64,000 nt of DNA. Source: CAZTHM01 sp041946825. Its GTDB lineage: Bacteria; Acidobacteriota; Terriglobia; UBA7540. Numbering within the stretch: position 1 is the first letter of the stretch; each line of letters begins with the position of its first letter. The DNA lies in the NCBI GenBank assembly GCA_041946825.1, contig JBHGBD010000004.1:1-64000 (forward strand), in the 5' to 3' direction. The position numbers and the translations under genes were made by a program. The notes beneath the pieces are model-generated. The model ran no database searches. It was not told where the DNA came from and worked only from the letters and a program-made list of their open reading frames with translations. Shown here one piece after another: positions 36,911-44,575 of the stretch.

Positions 36911-37899
36911 TTCTCCTTTAGCTCCCGCACCAGTTTACAGTACAACTCGACGGCGCGCACCAGGTCCGCCTTTCGCACGCGCTCGTGGTCGGTATGCGCC
37001 ACGCTGATCGAGCCCGGCCCGAGCAGCAGCGGCCGGCCCCAGCGCGTCAGGTTCGGCAGGTCGGTGGTGAATGCCACCACATCCGTCTCGAAGCCGTCGA
37101 GCTTCTCCATGATCAGCGCCGGCGTGTCGCGCGCAAACTCGAATTCGCACCGGCCTTCGAGGATGCGGCGGATATTCGTCCGCAGCTCGTCGCTGGGCTT
37201 CACGGTACGGATCAGCACCTGTGCCGCAGCTTCGTCGGGAACAATGTTCGCGGCGCGCCCGCCGGAAATGGTTCCGATGTTCATCGTCGAGGGCCCGAGC
37301 ACGGAGTCGGTGGGCAGCGGCATGCGGCGCAAATCAGCAAGCACATCGAGGAGCTTCTCGATCGCCGATTCGCCCAGGAGGGGATAGGCGGAATGCGCCA
37401 TGCGCCCGCGCGCCGTGATGTCCACGCGCAGGATGCCCTTTGAGCCTAGAACCAGCTTGTTTTCAGTAGGCTCCCCGTTGATGATGAATTTCCCTCCGCG
37501 CGGAACCCGGTTGGCCGCGGCCGCGCCGTCGCTCGCCGTCTCCTCACCCACCAGGAAGAGCAGGCCGAAATCGCCGATACCTTCGCTCAGCAGTCGCTCC
37601 GCGGCTGTGACTTGCGACGCCAGGATTCCCTTCGCATCGCACGCGCCCCGCCCATAAATATGCTCGTCATCTTCGCTTGCCGGCATAAACGGCGGCACGG
37701 TGTCAATGTGCGTGCTCAGGACAATTTCGGGCTTGCCGCGCAGGGCCAGGACGTTCGCGCGTCCGGATTCGACCGGCTGAAGTTCGACCTCAAAGCCGCG
37801 CCGCGCTAGATGGTCGCGCAGGAAGGTCACGCAGGCCTTCTCGTTCCCAGTCACCGATTCGATGTTGACCAGACTTCGCGTCAGCTCAAAAAGGTTCAT
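36898..37899 (-). CDS. dapE: M20 peptidase, probable succinyl-diaminopimelate desuccinylase
   Basis: The 333-residue zinc amidohydrolase shows STHIDTVPPF (metal His and catalytic Asp), GRGACDAKGILASQ (bridging Asp), FLVGEETASDG (catalytic Glu-Glu) and SVAHTDHERV (C-terminal metal His). M20 enzymes include DapE, ArgE and carboxypeptidases; context with asd, dapB, dapA and dapD points to DapE. The C-terminal KEKIED is encoded by a repeat arm. It is the first gene of the series. Confidence 0.85.
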   Translation of the reverse strand: MNLFELTRSLVNIESVTGNEKACVTFLRDHLARRGFEVELQPVESGRANVLALRGKPEIVLSTHIDTVPPFMPASEDDEHIYGRGACDAKGILASQVTAAERLLSEGIGDFGLLFLVGEETASDGAAAANRVPRGGKFIINGEPTENKLVLGSKGILRVDITARGRMAHSAYPLLGESAIEKLLDVLADLRRMPLPTDSVLGPSTMNIGTISGGRAANIVPDEAAAQVLIRTVKPSDELRTNIRRILEGRCEFEFARDTPALIMEKLDGFETDVVAFTTDLPNLTRWGRPLLLGPGSISVAHTDHERVRKADLVRAVELYCKLVRELKEKIED

Positions 37900-37915
37900 C
37901 TTCGTTCTCTGGCGC

Positions 37916-37980
37916 TTGTAATGGCGGGCTTCAACCCGCCATCTCGCAGCAAGATGGCGACCTCGAGGTCCCCGCTACAA
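37916..37980. repeat. Extragenic hairpin with TTGTA/TACAA ends
   Basis: GGCGGG-CTTCAA-CCCGCC is a tight inner hairpin, and TTGTA (37916) and TACAA (37976) close the 65-bp element. It lies in the dapE leader region. Only one copy is evident in the window. Confidence 0.5.
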
Positions 37981-38008
37981 AACCCCACTGAATCAAGCCG
38001 AATCCTAG

Positions 38009-38038
38009 ACGTTAGCCCACAAATGAAAACACCGTCAA
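38009..38038 (-). promoter_or_regulatory. Possible promoter of the dapE-asd-dapB-dapA series
   Basis: On the minus strand TTGACG (38038-38033), 18 bp and TAACGT (38014-38009) precede dapE by about 110 bp. The -10 is weak. The hairpin at 37916-37980 would lie in the leader. Confidence 0.35.
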
Positions 38039-38055
38039 GGTTAATCCCAAGCGGG

Positions 38056-38162
38056 TGTCATGCCAGTCCCGCTCAGAGCGGGCCCGGTTTGATCGGGACG
38101 ACGAGGGTTCTCGCACGGGCTTTATTTTCAGATCGAGATGCCTCGTTTTGCTCGGAATGACA
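38056..38162. repeat. Extragenic palindromic element, TGTCATTCC type (copy 2)
   Basis: It begins TGTCATGCC and ends GGAATGACA, with the inner string GATCGGGACGACGAGG shared with the 30447 copy. The left end is degenerate, so the outer stem is imperfect. It fills part of the 514-bp gap before the PEGA gene, where no gene is seen. Confidence 0.6.
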
Positions 38163-38413
38163 TCCCCCAATGCGTTGTGTAGGGCAGTCATTCTGTCCGA
38201 AGTCTGCATGGAACAGCGATTGCCGAGTCAACGTTTAATCCCTTGGTTTGCAATAGAATACATTGAAATTGCTATGGCACCTTTGTTCCATTGTAAGCTT
38301 TCAAGGTTGTGGCAACATAGAGCCAGCGGGAAGCATCCAGGCAAGTGGGTGAGAGTGTCGAACCCGCGCTTGGCTTCCCAAGGTTCCGCGGCGGGCTCGA
38401 CCGAGGAGGTCTT

Positions 38414-38992
38414 ATGAGCCGCACCAACCGACTTCGAATCTGGACGATGGTCGCAGTTCTGTTAGTGCTTTTGGCTCAGTCCGCGTTCGCCGGAGACGGG
38501 CCGCCGCCGATTGGCAAGGCTGCGCCCGCGCCTCCGGCTCAGACTTTCGTGACACCCTACTTCTTCCCATCCTTGGGTGGATTTGGAGGCTTTGGCGGCT
38601 ACGGGTTTTTCGGGTATTACTCGCCTTTTATTGATCCGGTTCCGCACGCGTCGACGAATCCCTATCTCCCCAAATACTGGTGGAGCGAGCGGTATCCCAC
38701 GCTTGACCCGCGCCAGGCGGGATACAACCCCAACGCCGGCTACGCCAAGGAAGAAGTAACAACCTTGCTGCTGGAAACCTCTCCGAAGAAAGCGCGGGTC
38801 GTGCTTGACGGTTTGTATATCGGGACGTCGGACAGCCTGGGGCCGTTCCAGCTCCCCGCCGGCGAGCACACGCTGCGGGTCGAGGCGGCAGGCTTCGAGC
38901 CTTCTGAGACTGTGCTCAAGATCGAGCAGCCGGTGTTGCAGCAACTGGAAGTCCGGCTGAAGCCGACGGCGGCAACAACCACGCACCAGTAA
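38414..38992 (+). CDS. Exported PEGA-domain protein
   Basis: The 192-residue protein has a signal peptide (residues 1-27, ending SAFAGDG). A Gly/Tyr/Phe-rich segment (about residues 50-70, LGGFGGFGGYGFFGYY) follows, then a PEGA domain (about residues 115-180, ETSPKKARVVLDGLYIGTSD through LPAGEHTLRVEAAGFEP). PEGA domains are beta-sandwiches found in surface and S-layer-type proteins. ATG 38414 follows GAGGAGG, and a strong terminator ends the gene, so it is monocistronic. The Gly/aromatic segment may make it a surface or matrix component. Confidence 0.8.
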   Translation: MSRTNRLRIWTMVAVLLVLLAQSAFAGDGPPPIGKAAPAPPAQTFVTPYFFPSLGGFGGFGGYGFFGYYSPFIDPVPHASTNPYLPKYWWSERYPTLDPRQAGYNPNAGYAKEEVTTLLLETSPKKARVVLDGLYIGTSDSLGPFQLPAGEHTLRVEAAGFEPSETVLKIEQPVLQQLEVRLKPTAATTTHQ

Positions 38993-39014
38993 AATCATTC
39001 ACTCCTTCTTGTCG

Positions 39015-39048
39015 GCGGGCCCCGATCGTGGGGCCCGCTTTGCTTTTT
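39015..39048 (+). terminator. Rho-independent terminator after the PEGA gene
   Basis: GCGGGCCCC (39015-39023) and GGGGCCCGC (39030-39038) form a perfect 9-bp stem with a 6-nt loop, followed by a T-rich tail to 39048. Confidence 0.9.
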
Positions 39049-39138
39049 GGTCCCCTGGGAGCGCGGCCTTCCGCCAATTTCCCAAACCGCATCGACGCAT
39101 GACAACCGGCCTTCAGACGACGACCGCGTGGCTTTCCT

Positions 39139-40968
39139 CTACTCTTGAATTTTGTTGCGGTATTTACGAGGCCGCTGATTGGCTTGCAGGATTTTCTTGC
39201 GCAGGCGAATGGACTGCGGGGTCACTTCCACATACTCGTCTTCGGCGATGAACTCAATGGCTTCCTCCAGGTTCAACGGGCGGATGGGCACCAGACGGAT
39301 GGCTTCGTCGGCGACCGAGGCGCGCATGTTGGTCTGCTTCTTCTCTTTGACGGCGTTCACATCCATGTCATCCCAGCGCGCGCTTTGGCCGATCAGCATG
39401 CCTTCATACACTTCCACGCCCGGGCCGACGAATAGCTCGCCGCGCTCCTGCAGGTTGTAAAGCGCGTAGCTGGTGGTGCGGCCGGGCCGGTCGGCTACGA
39501 GCGCGCCCGTCAGGCGTGAGGGGATCTCACCCTGCCAGTCCGTGTAGCCGTCAAACAGCGTGTTCATGACGATGGTGCCGCGGGTCATCTTCAGGACTTC
39601 GCTGCGCAAGCCGATCAGACCGCGCGAGGGGATGGAAAATTCCAGCCGCACGCGCCCCGTACCTGTAGTTCCGTGGCTCACCATCTTGGTGTTCACGCCT
39701 TTGCGCATGCCGATTTCCTGCATCAGCACGCCCACGAATTCCTGCGGGACGTCGATGATGAGCTGCTCGACCGGCTCCTGCACTTTGCCGTCGGTCGTGC
39801 GCGTGACGATTTCAGGCTTGCCCACCATCAGCTCGTAGCCTTCGCGCCGCATCATCTCGATCAGGATGGCGAGCTGCAATTCGCCGCGGCCCATTACCTT
39901 GAAGGCGTCGGTGTTGTCCATCTCCTCGACGCGGATCGAGACGTTGGTAAGCAATTCCTTGTCCAGCCGCTCGCGCAGATGGCGCGAGGTGACATACGAG
40001 CCTTCACGCCCCGAAAACGGCGAGGTGTTGATGGTGAAGACCATGGAAATCGTCGGCTCGTCGATGGGGATGCGCGTGAGCGGGCGCGGCGTTTCGACGC
40101 TGGTCACGGTCTCGCCGATGGTGATGCCCTCGACTCCGGCGATGGCCACGATGTCGCCGACCCCGGCCTCGTCAAGGTCGGTGCGCTCCAGACCCTCAAA
40201 CCCGAACAGTTTGGTAATGCGGGTCGTCTGCGTGCTGCCGTCGAGCTTGATAATGGCCACTTCGTCGCCACGCCGCAGCGTCCCGGAAAAAATCCGGCCC
40301 AACGCCAGGCGCCCGTGGTAGTCGCTGTAGTCGAGGTTGGCGACGAGCAGTTGCAGCGGGTCGGAGGCCTCGCCCCGCGGCTCCGGAATCGTGGCCAGGA
40401 TGGCGTCGAACAGAGGCTTCAAGGTCTCCGACGGGTCATCGAGAGATTTCTTCGCGACGCCGTCGCGAGAGATTGTGTAGAGGATGGGAAAATCCAGCTG
40501 GTCTTCGGTGGCGTCGAGGTCGATGAAGAGGTCATAGACCTCGTTCACCACTTCCTGCGGGCGCGCGTCCGCGCGGTCGATTTTGTTGATCACCACAATG
40601 GGCGGGAGCTTGGCTTCCAGCGCCTTGCGCAACACGTAGCGCGTCTGGGGCAGCGGACCCTCGCTCGCGTCCACCAGCAGCAAAACGCCGTCCACCATCT
40701 TCAAGGCGCGCTCGACTTCGCCGCCGAAGTCGCTGTGGCCGGGCGTGTCCACGATGTTGATGCGCACGCCCTGGTAAGTCACGGCGGTGTTTTTGGCGAG
40801 AATGGTGATGCCGCGCTCGCGCTCGAGCTCGTTTGAGTCCATCACGCGCTCAACCACTTCCTGGTTGGCCTTGAAGATGCCGCTCTGCTTGAGCATGCCG
40901 TCCACCAACGTCGTTTTGCCGTGGTCTACGTGGGCGATGATGGCGATGTTACGAATGTTCGTGTTCAA
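39139..40968 (-). CDS. typA: Ribosome-associated GTPase TypA/BipA
   Basis: The 609-residue translational GTPase acts on 50S assembly and stress adaptation. GTPase motifs: IIAHVDHGKTTLVDGML, RERGITILAKNTAV, DTPGHSDFGGEVERAL and VVINKIDRADARP. Elongation-factor domains II, III and V follow, with the BipA-specific C-terminal domain (SRLTGALVADRPGRTTSYAL). Full length. It is monocistronic on the minus strand, and the region after its stop converges with the PEGA terminator. Confidence 0.97.
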   Translation of the reverse strand: MNTNIRNIAIIAHVDHGKTTLVDGMLKQSGIFKANQEVVERVMDSNELERERGITILAKNTAVTYQGVRINIVDTPGHSDFGGEVERALKMVDGVLLLVDASEGPLPQTRYVLRKALEAKLPPIVVINKIDRADARPQEVVNEVYDLFIDLDATEDQLDFPILYTISRDGVAKKSLDDPSETLKPLFDAILATIPEPRGEASDPLQLLVANLDYSDYHGRLALGRIFSGTLRRGDEVAIIKLDGSTQTTRITKLFGFEGLERTDLDEAGVGDIVAIAGVEGITIGETVTSVETPRPLTRIPIDEPTISMVFTINTSPFSGREGSYVTSRHLRERLDKELLTNVSIRVEEMDNTDAFKVMGRGELQLAILIEMMRREGYELMVGKPEIVTRTTDGKVQEPVEQLIIDVPQEFVGVLMQEIGMRKGVNTKMVSHGTTGTGRVRLEFSIPSRGLIGLRSEVLKMTRGTIVMNTLFDGYTDWQGEIPSRLTGALVADRPGRTTSYALYNLQERGELFVGPGVEVYEGMLIGQSARWDDMDVNAVKEKKQTNMRASVADEAIRLVPIRPLNLEEAIEFIAEDEYVEVTPQSIRLRKKILQANQRPRKYRNKIQE

Positions 40969-41125
40969 ACAAAACTCCCTTGTCTCTTCCTTTGCCTGGA
41001 TTTTCGAGGGGAATCCCTAAAACCAGGAGATGGACGTCCGCCTGACGGGAAGACTCCAGTATACACCGGAAGCGCTTGTTGTGGCCGGGGCTTCTTCCAG
41101 AGGCGTACAATCCCCTTGCCACACT

Positions 41126-41270
41126 TGTCATCCTGAGCCCGCCGCGGCGGGCGAAGGATCTTTTTCATTTCGCTCAGGTCGGACTTCACAAGGCATGCCG
41201 CTATCTGTGAAGCAAATGCCGAGATCCTTCGTCGCCCCGACACAAAACCTCGGGACTCCTCAGGATGACA
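41126..41270. repeat. Extragenic palindromic element, TGTCATCCTGAG type
   Basis: TGTCATCCTGAG (41126) and CTCAGGATGACA (41259) are a perfect 12-bp inverted pair; GCGAAGGATC (41151) and GATCCTTCG (41223) form a nested stem. Between the typA and ManD-like 5' ends, it may shape both leaders. It shares the TGTCAT/ATGACA ends with the copies at 30447 and 38056. Confidence 0.7.
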
Positions 41271-41321
41271 GACATTTGCCAGGGCTTGTTCTGCAAACGT
41301 GATTCTTGAATGGAGGGATGT

Positions 41322-42677
41322 ATGTCTTCTCGTCCTCAAAGACCCGGCCGCCGAAACTTTCTGAAATTGACGGGCGCGGCGCTTAGCTCACCACTGGTCG
41401 CGGGCAGCACAAGAATCGCCGCCATTCCCGCGCCGCGCGGCTTGCCGCCGCTCAAGATCACCGACGTGCGCGTGATCGTCACTTGCCCGGGGCGCAACTA
41501 CGTTGCGGTCAAAATCCTGACCAGCGAGCCAGGGCTTTACGGCGTGGGCGACGCCACGCTCAACGGCCGCGAGCTGGCTGTCGCCACGGCGCTCAAAGAC
41601 CACATCGCGCCGCTCCTCATTGGCCGCGACCCCGACGAGATCGAAGACATCTATCAATTCCTTTACCGCGGCTCGTACTGGCGCAGCGGCCCGGTGCAGA
41701 TGACGGCGGTGGCGGGCGTGGACCTGGCGCTTTGGGACATCAAGGGCAAACGCGCGGGGATGCCCGTCTATCAACTGCTCGGCGGGCGGACGCGCGTTGG
41801 CGCGCTCGCTTACACGCACGCGAGCGGCGCGGATTTCAGCGAAGTCGAAGACGCCGTGCGGCGAGGGATGGCGCGCGGCTTCAAGTGCGTGCGCGCACAG
41901 GTCGCCATTCCCGGTATGAAAGGCACCTACGGGACGTCCGGCAAGCAGAAATCCGAGGAGCAAGCGGGGCGCGTGGCGCAGCAGGCTGACCTGCCGGCGA
42001 CGGAATTGTTCGAGCCGGGGCCGTACCTGCGCACGATTCCCAAACTTTTCGAGCATTTGCGCTCCAAACTCGGCGACGAAGTCGAGTTGCTTCACGATAC
42101 CCACGAAAAGCTCGGCCCGATTGACGCCGCGCGCCTCGCCAAGGAACTCGAGCCGTATCACCTCTTTTTCCTCGAAGACCTGCTGCGCCCCGAGCACAAG
42201 GAAAGTTTCCGGGTCATTCGCCAGCACTCGACCACGCCGCTCGCCATGGGCGAGCTCTTCAATTCACTTTGGGACTGCGTGCCGCTCATCAGCGAGCAAC
42301 TGATCGATTACATCCGCTGCGACCTCGGGCACATTGGCGGGATCACCAACGCGCGCAAAGTCGCGGCGCTCGCCGAAGCGTTCCAGGTCAAGACGGCGTG
42401 GCACGGCCCCGCCGATATCGGTCCGCCCACCCACGCCGCAAACGTGCACGTTGATATCTCGATTCCCAATTTCGGCGTGCAGGAAATGGTCTTTTGGCCG
42501 GAAGTCACCCAGGAAGTTTTTCCCGGCGCGCCGGCGTTCAAGGATGGATACATGGACGTCACCGACGCGCCCGGACTCGGCACCGACATCAACGAAGACG
42601 CCGCGAAAAAATATCCCTACAAGCGCGCCTATCTCCCGACGGCGCGGCGGAAAGACGGATCGGTCCAGGACTGGTAA
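41322..42677 (+). CDS. Tat-exported enolase-superfamily enzyme (ManD-like)
   Basis: The 451-residue protein begins with a twin-arginine signal (RPGRRNFLKLTGAAL, about residues 6-20). The enolase/mandelate-racemase fold follows: GDATLNGRELAVATALKDHI, VDLALWDIKGKRAGMPVYQL, metal/catalytic region LLHDTHEKLGP, then FFLEDLLRPEHKESF and AMGELFNS. The pattern matches D-mannonate dehydratase/RspA-type enzymes. Periplasmic or cell-surface location is unusual for that activity, so the natural substrate may be another sugar acid. ATG 41322 is preceded by GGAGGG. Confidence 0.82.
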   Translation: MSSRPQRPGRRNFLKLTGAALSSPLVAGSTRIAAIPAPRGLPPLKITDVRVIVTCPGRNYVAVKILTSEPGLYGVGDATLNGRELAVATALKDHIAPLLIGRDPDEIEDIYQFLYRGSYWRSGPVQMTAVAGVDLALWDIKGKRAGMPVYQLLGGRTRVGALAYTHASGADFSEVEDAVRRGMARGFKCVRAQVAIPGMKGTYGTSGKQKSEEQAGRVAQQADLPATELFEPGPYLRTIPKLFEHLRSKLGDEVELLHDTHEKLGPIDAARLAKELEPYHLFFLEDLLRPEHKESFRVIRQHSTTPLAMGELFNSLWDCVPLISEQLIDYIRCDLGHIGGITNARKVAALAEAFQVKTAWHGPADIGPPTHAANVHVDISIPNFGVQEMVFWPEVTQEVFPGAPAFKDGYMDVTDAPGLGTDINEDAAKKYPYKRAYLPTARRKDGSVQDW

Positions 42678-42699
42678 CCTCATGCCGCGCGGCAGGGCG

Positions 42700-42745
42700 G
42701 AAAGGAAAAAGGAAAAGGTAAAAGGGCAAAGGGAAGAAGGCAAAA
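42700..42745. repeat. Purine-rich 7-nt-period array (copy A)
   Basis: AAAAAGG-AAAAGGT-AAAAGGG-CAAAGGG-AAGAAGG-CAAAA repeats with a 7-nt period directly in front of the four-helix-bundle gene, and supplies its ribosome binding region. Related arrays lie at 43121, 43254 (inverted) and 44057. Confidence 0.7.
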
Positions 42746-43111
42746 ATGGAAGAAAGAAAACTGCTGGATGAGCGGTTATTGGAATATGGCGCGCGGATTG
42801 TCAAGCTGGTTGGAGCGCTACCGAAGACATTGGTCGGGCGGCGGATTGGCGACCAGCTTCTTCGCAGCGGAACATCCGCCGGAGCGAACTACGAAGAGGC
42901 GCAGGGAGCGGAATCGAAGGAGGATTTCATTCACAAACTTCACATTTCGCTGAAAGAGTTGCGAGAGTCGCACTACTGGCTAAAGATACTCACCAAAGCT
43001 GATGTCGTCCCAGCGCAACGCATGGCCAGTCTCCTGGATGAGTCGGAACAACTGCGCGCCATGCTGTCAAAGGCCCTGGCCACGGCCAAGGGCAAAGCCA
43101 AGCGGGGATGA
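42746..43111 (+). CDS. Four-helix-bundle protein (S23/IVS family), second copy
   Basis: The 121-residue protein has the compact family form: LLEYGARIVKLVGALPKTLV, then QLLRSGTSAGANYEEAQGAE and DFIHKLHISLKELRESHYWL. It differs from the 8753 copy, is of usual length, and has no odd insert. Purine-rich 7-nt arrays flank it on both sides, which hints at past mobility with them. Function is unknown; it is not a ribosomal protein. Confidence 0.8.
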   Translation: MEERKLLDERLLEYGARIVKLVGALPKTLVGRRIGDQLLRSGTSAGANYEEAQGAESKEDFIHKLHISLKELRESHYWLKILTKADVVPAQRMASLLDESEQLRAMLSKALATAKGKAKRG

Positions 43112-43120
43112 CCAGATGAC

Positions 43121-43301
43121 GGAAAAACAAAAGGAAAAGGTAAGAAGGCAGAAGGCAAGGAAGGGCGAAATTAAGGGGAAGAAGTAAGAAGGCAAAGGGC
43201 AAAAATGAACGAGTGGCGAGGCGGCGCGTTCATGAAGAGGAGCGGTTCTGTGTTCTTGCCTTTTCCCCTTTGCCTTTTTACTTCTTCCTTTTTCCTTTCC
43301 C
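43121..43301. repeat. Purine-rich 7-nt-period array and inverted partner (copies B and C)
   Basis: Array B (43121-43204) and array C (43254-43301) are inverted. The 28-nt segments 43177-43204 and 43261-43288 pair at 26 of 28 positions around a 56-nt loop. The loop holds the start codon and first codons of the protease gene, and array C encodes most of its hydrophobic signal sequence. Confidence 0.75.
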
Positions 43302-43984
43302 TACTTGCTGGCGAGCATTCGCCTTCCGGCCTGCCGCGCGCCAACGTGGAGGCCTCCGTCGTCCAGCTCCTGGCGATTGGTCCGGGCAGCGGCGACAAGA
43401 ACCATACGTGCGCGGCGACGGGATTTATGGTCAACGAAGACGGCGTGATTCTCACCAACGCGCACGTGGTCGAAGACGCGCGCCGGTGTTTGGCGGCGAG
43501 CCCGACGGGGAAAATCGTCGCCAAGTTTCCTGCGCCGGGAAAACGGACGGCGACCGCAGTTTCCTGCGATGTCGTGGCTCTGGACGATCTTCACGATCTC
43601 GCGCTACTCAAGCCGGAGCGTCCAATCGAGCGAGCGCACGCCCACGCGGCGCTCGACGTGCGGGAGCCGGCCGCGGGCACCGCGGTAAGTGTCACTGGCC
43701 ATTCCGCTTCTGCCTGGCAGCCGATCACGCAGAAGGGAACGATCCTGCGGCGGGGTCAACTTCCGCTGGCGGACAACGATCCCGAGAAAACCGAGGTATT
43801 GATTCTCGACATTCCTCTTCAGCGCGGGGCGAGCGGCAGCCCGGTCTATCTGGACTCGGGCGCGGTCGTAGGCATCGTCTCGCGACAAAATCCCTCGCGG
43901 CCGTCCGAGACCGTGGCGGTGCCGATCCGTTACGCCATCGACCTCCTGGACCTCCAAGGCCTGCGCTGGCACGGCCGCCGCTAG
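43205..43984 (+). CDS. Exported trypsin-like serine protease
   Basis: The 259-residue protein has a signal-like hydrophobic segment (about residues 16-36, LPFPLCLFTSSFFLSLLAG) and a chymotrypsin-fold domain. The triad is visible: His in LTNAHVVEDA, Asp in DDLHDLALLKPE, and Ser in LQRGASGSPVYL. There is no PDZ domain, unlike DegP. The signal segment is encoded by an inverted copy of the upstream purine array. Alternative start MKRSGSV (43232) would place basic residues just before the hydrophobic core and is also plausible. Confidence 0.8.
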   Translation: MNEWRGGAFMKRSGSVFLPFPLCLFTSSFFLSLLAGEHSPSGLPRANVEASVVQLLAIGPGSGDKNHTCAATGFMVNEDGVILTNAHVVEDARRCLAASPTGKIVAKFPAPGKRTATAVSCDVVALDDLHDLALLKPERPIERAHAHAALDVREPAAGTAVSVTGHSASAWQPITQKGTILRRGQLPLADNDPEKTEVLILDIPLQRGASGSPVYLDSGAVVGIVSRQNPSRPSETVAVPIRYAIDLLDLQGLRWHGRR

Positions 43985-44056
43985 CTTCCCGCTTACCCTG
44001 CTGAAAAACCTTGCCCGCCGCAGCGCCTTTCGGCGACAGGCGGACGGTGGAAAGCG

Positions 44057-44090
44057 GGAGAAGATAAGGGAAGAAGGCAAAGGGCCAAGG
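44057..44090. repeat. Purine-rich 7-nt-period array (copy D)
   Basis: A short array (GGAGAAG-ATAAGGG-AAGAAGG-CAAAGGG-CC) matching copies A-C lies 70 bp after the protease stop. The set A-D thus brackets the four-helix-bundle and protease genes. Confidence 0.6.
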
Positions 44091-44119
44091 CCGCCCTGTC
44101 TTCCCTCGAAGGATTCCGT

Positions 44120-44148
44120 TTGACAAAAGTAGGCAACACTGATAGGCT
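44120..44148 (+). promoter_or_regulatory. Orphan sigma70-like promoter
   Basis: TTGACA (44120-44125), 17-bp spacer, TAGGCT (44143-44148). No plus-strand gene follows except the doubtful ORF at 44420, so it may start a small RNA antisense to the adh 3' end. Confidence 0.35.
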
Positions 44149-44419
44149 CACACTTGGTCTGGAGAGAGGCTAGGACGTGGGTTGTGAGTAGCGGCCCGTT
44201 TCAGGGCCGGGGCCTTCTGCTGCCGACTGTGGAGGCGTAGCTTATCATTACCGCAGAGACGCCGAGAACGCTGAGGAAACCCAGGGGCTATTTAAAACCA
44301 TGCTGGCGTCGGGATTGTTTTGCGACTCAGAGGTGAGACAACGAGTCTTCCCTGGGTTCGCCGCGAATTCAAGCTGGGCGAACCTCCTGCACGGCATTTT
44401 GTCCCTCTGGGGGGTGGGA

Positions 44420-44575
44420 ATGTCGAAAAATAAAGTTACTTCAAAAAACGCGGAACGACGCCGAAATCTTATTGAAAACAAAGAATCTAACTCTGAAAGC
44501 TGGAATGTGATTGAAAAAAAGTCGGTTAGCTCAACTCAGACATCCACGATGGCCTTGACGACCCCGTCGCGATAA
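44420..44575 (+). CDS. Possible small AT-rich ORF overlapping adh 3' end
   Basis: ATG 44420, after GGTGGGA, opens a 51-residue hydrophilic frame (MSKNKVTSKNAERRRNLIE...). Base composition is unlike the surroundings, and the frame overlaps the end of the opposite adh gene by 40 bp. It may be a small foreign gene or random. Confidence 0.25.
   Translation: MSKNKVTSKNAERRRNLIENKESNSESWNVIEKKSVSSTQTSTMALTTPSR

Larger units (their letters stand above)
43985..44535. other. Intergenic region with repeat, orphan promoter and AT-rich patch
   Basis: About 550 bp. A fourth purine-rich 7-nt array lies at 44057-44090. A promoter-like TTGACA (44120-44125), 17 bp and TAGGCT (44143-44148) point rightward, but no clear gene follows on that strand. 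From about 44420 the composition becomes AT-rich. Confidence 0.5.
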
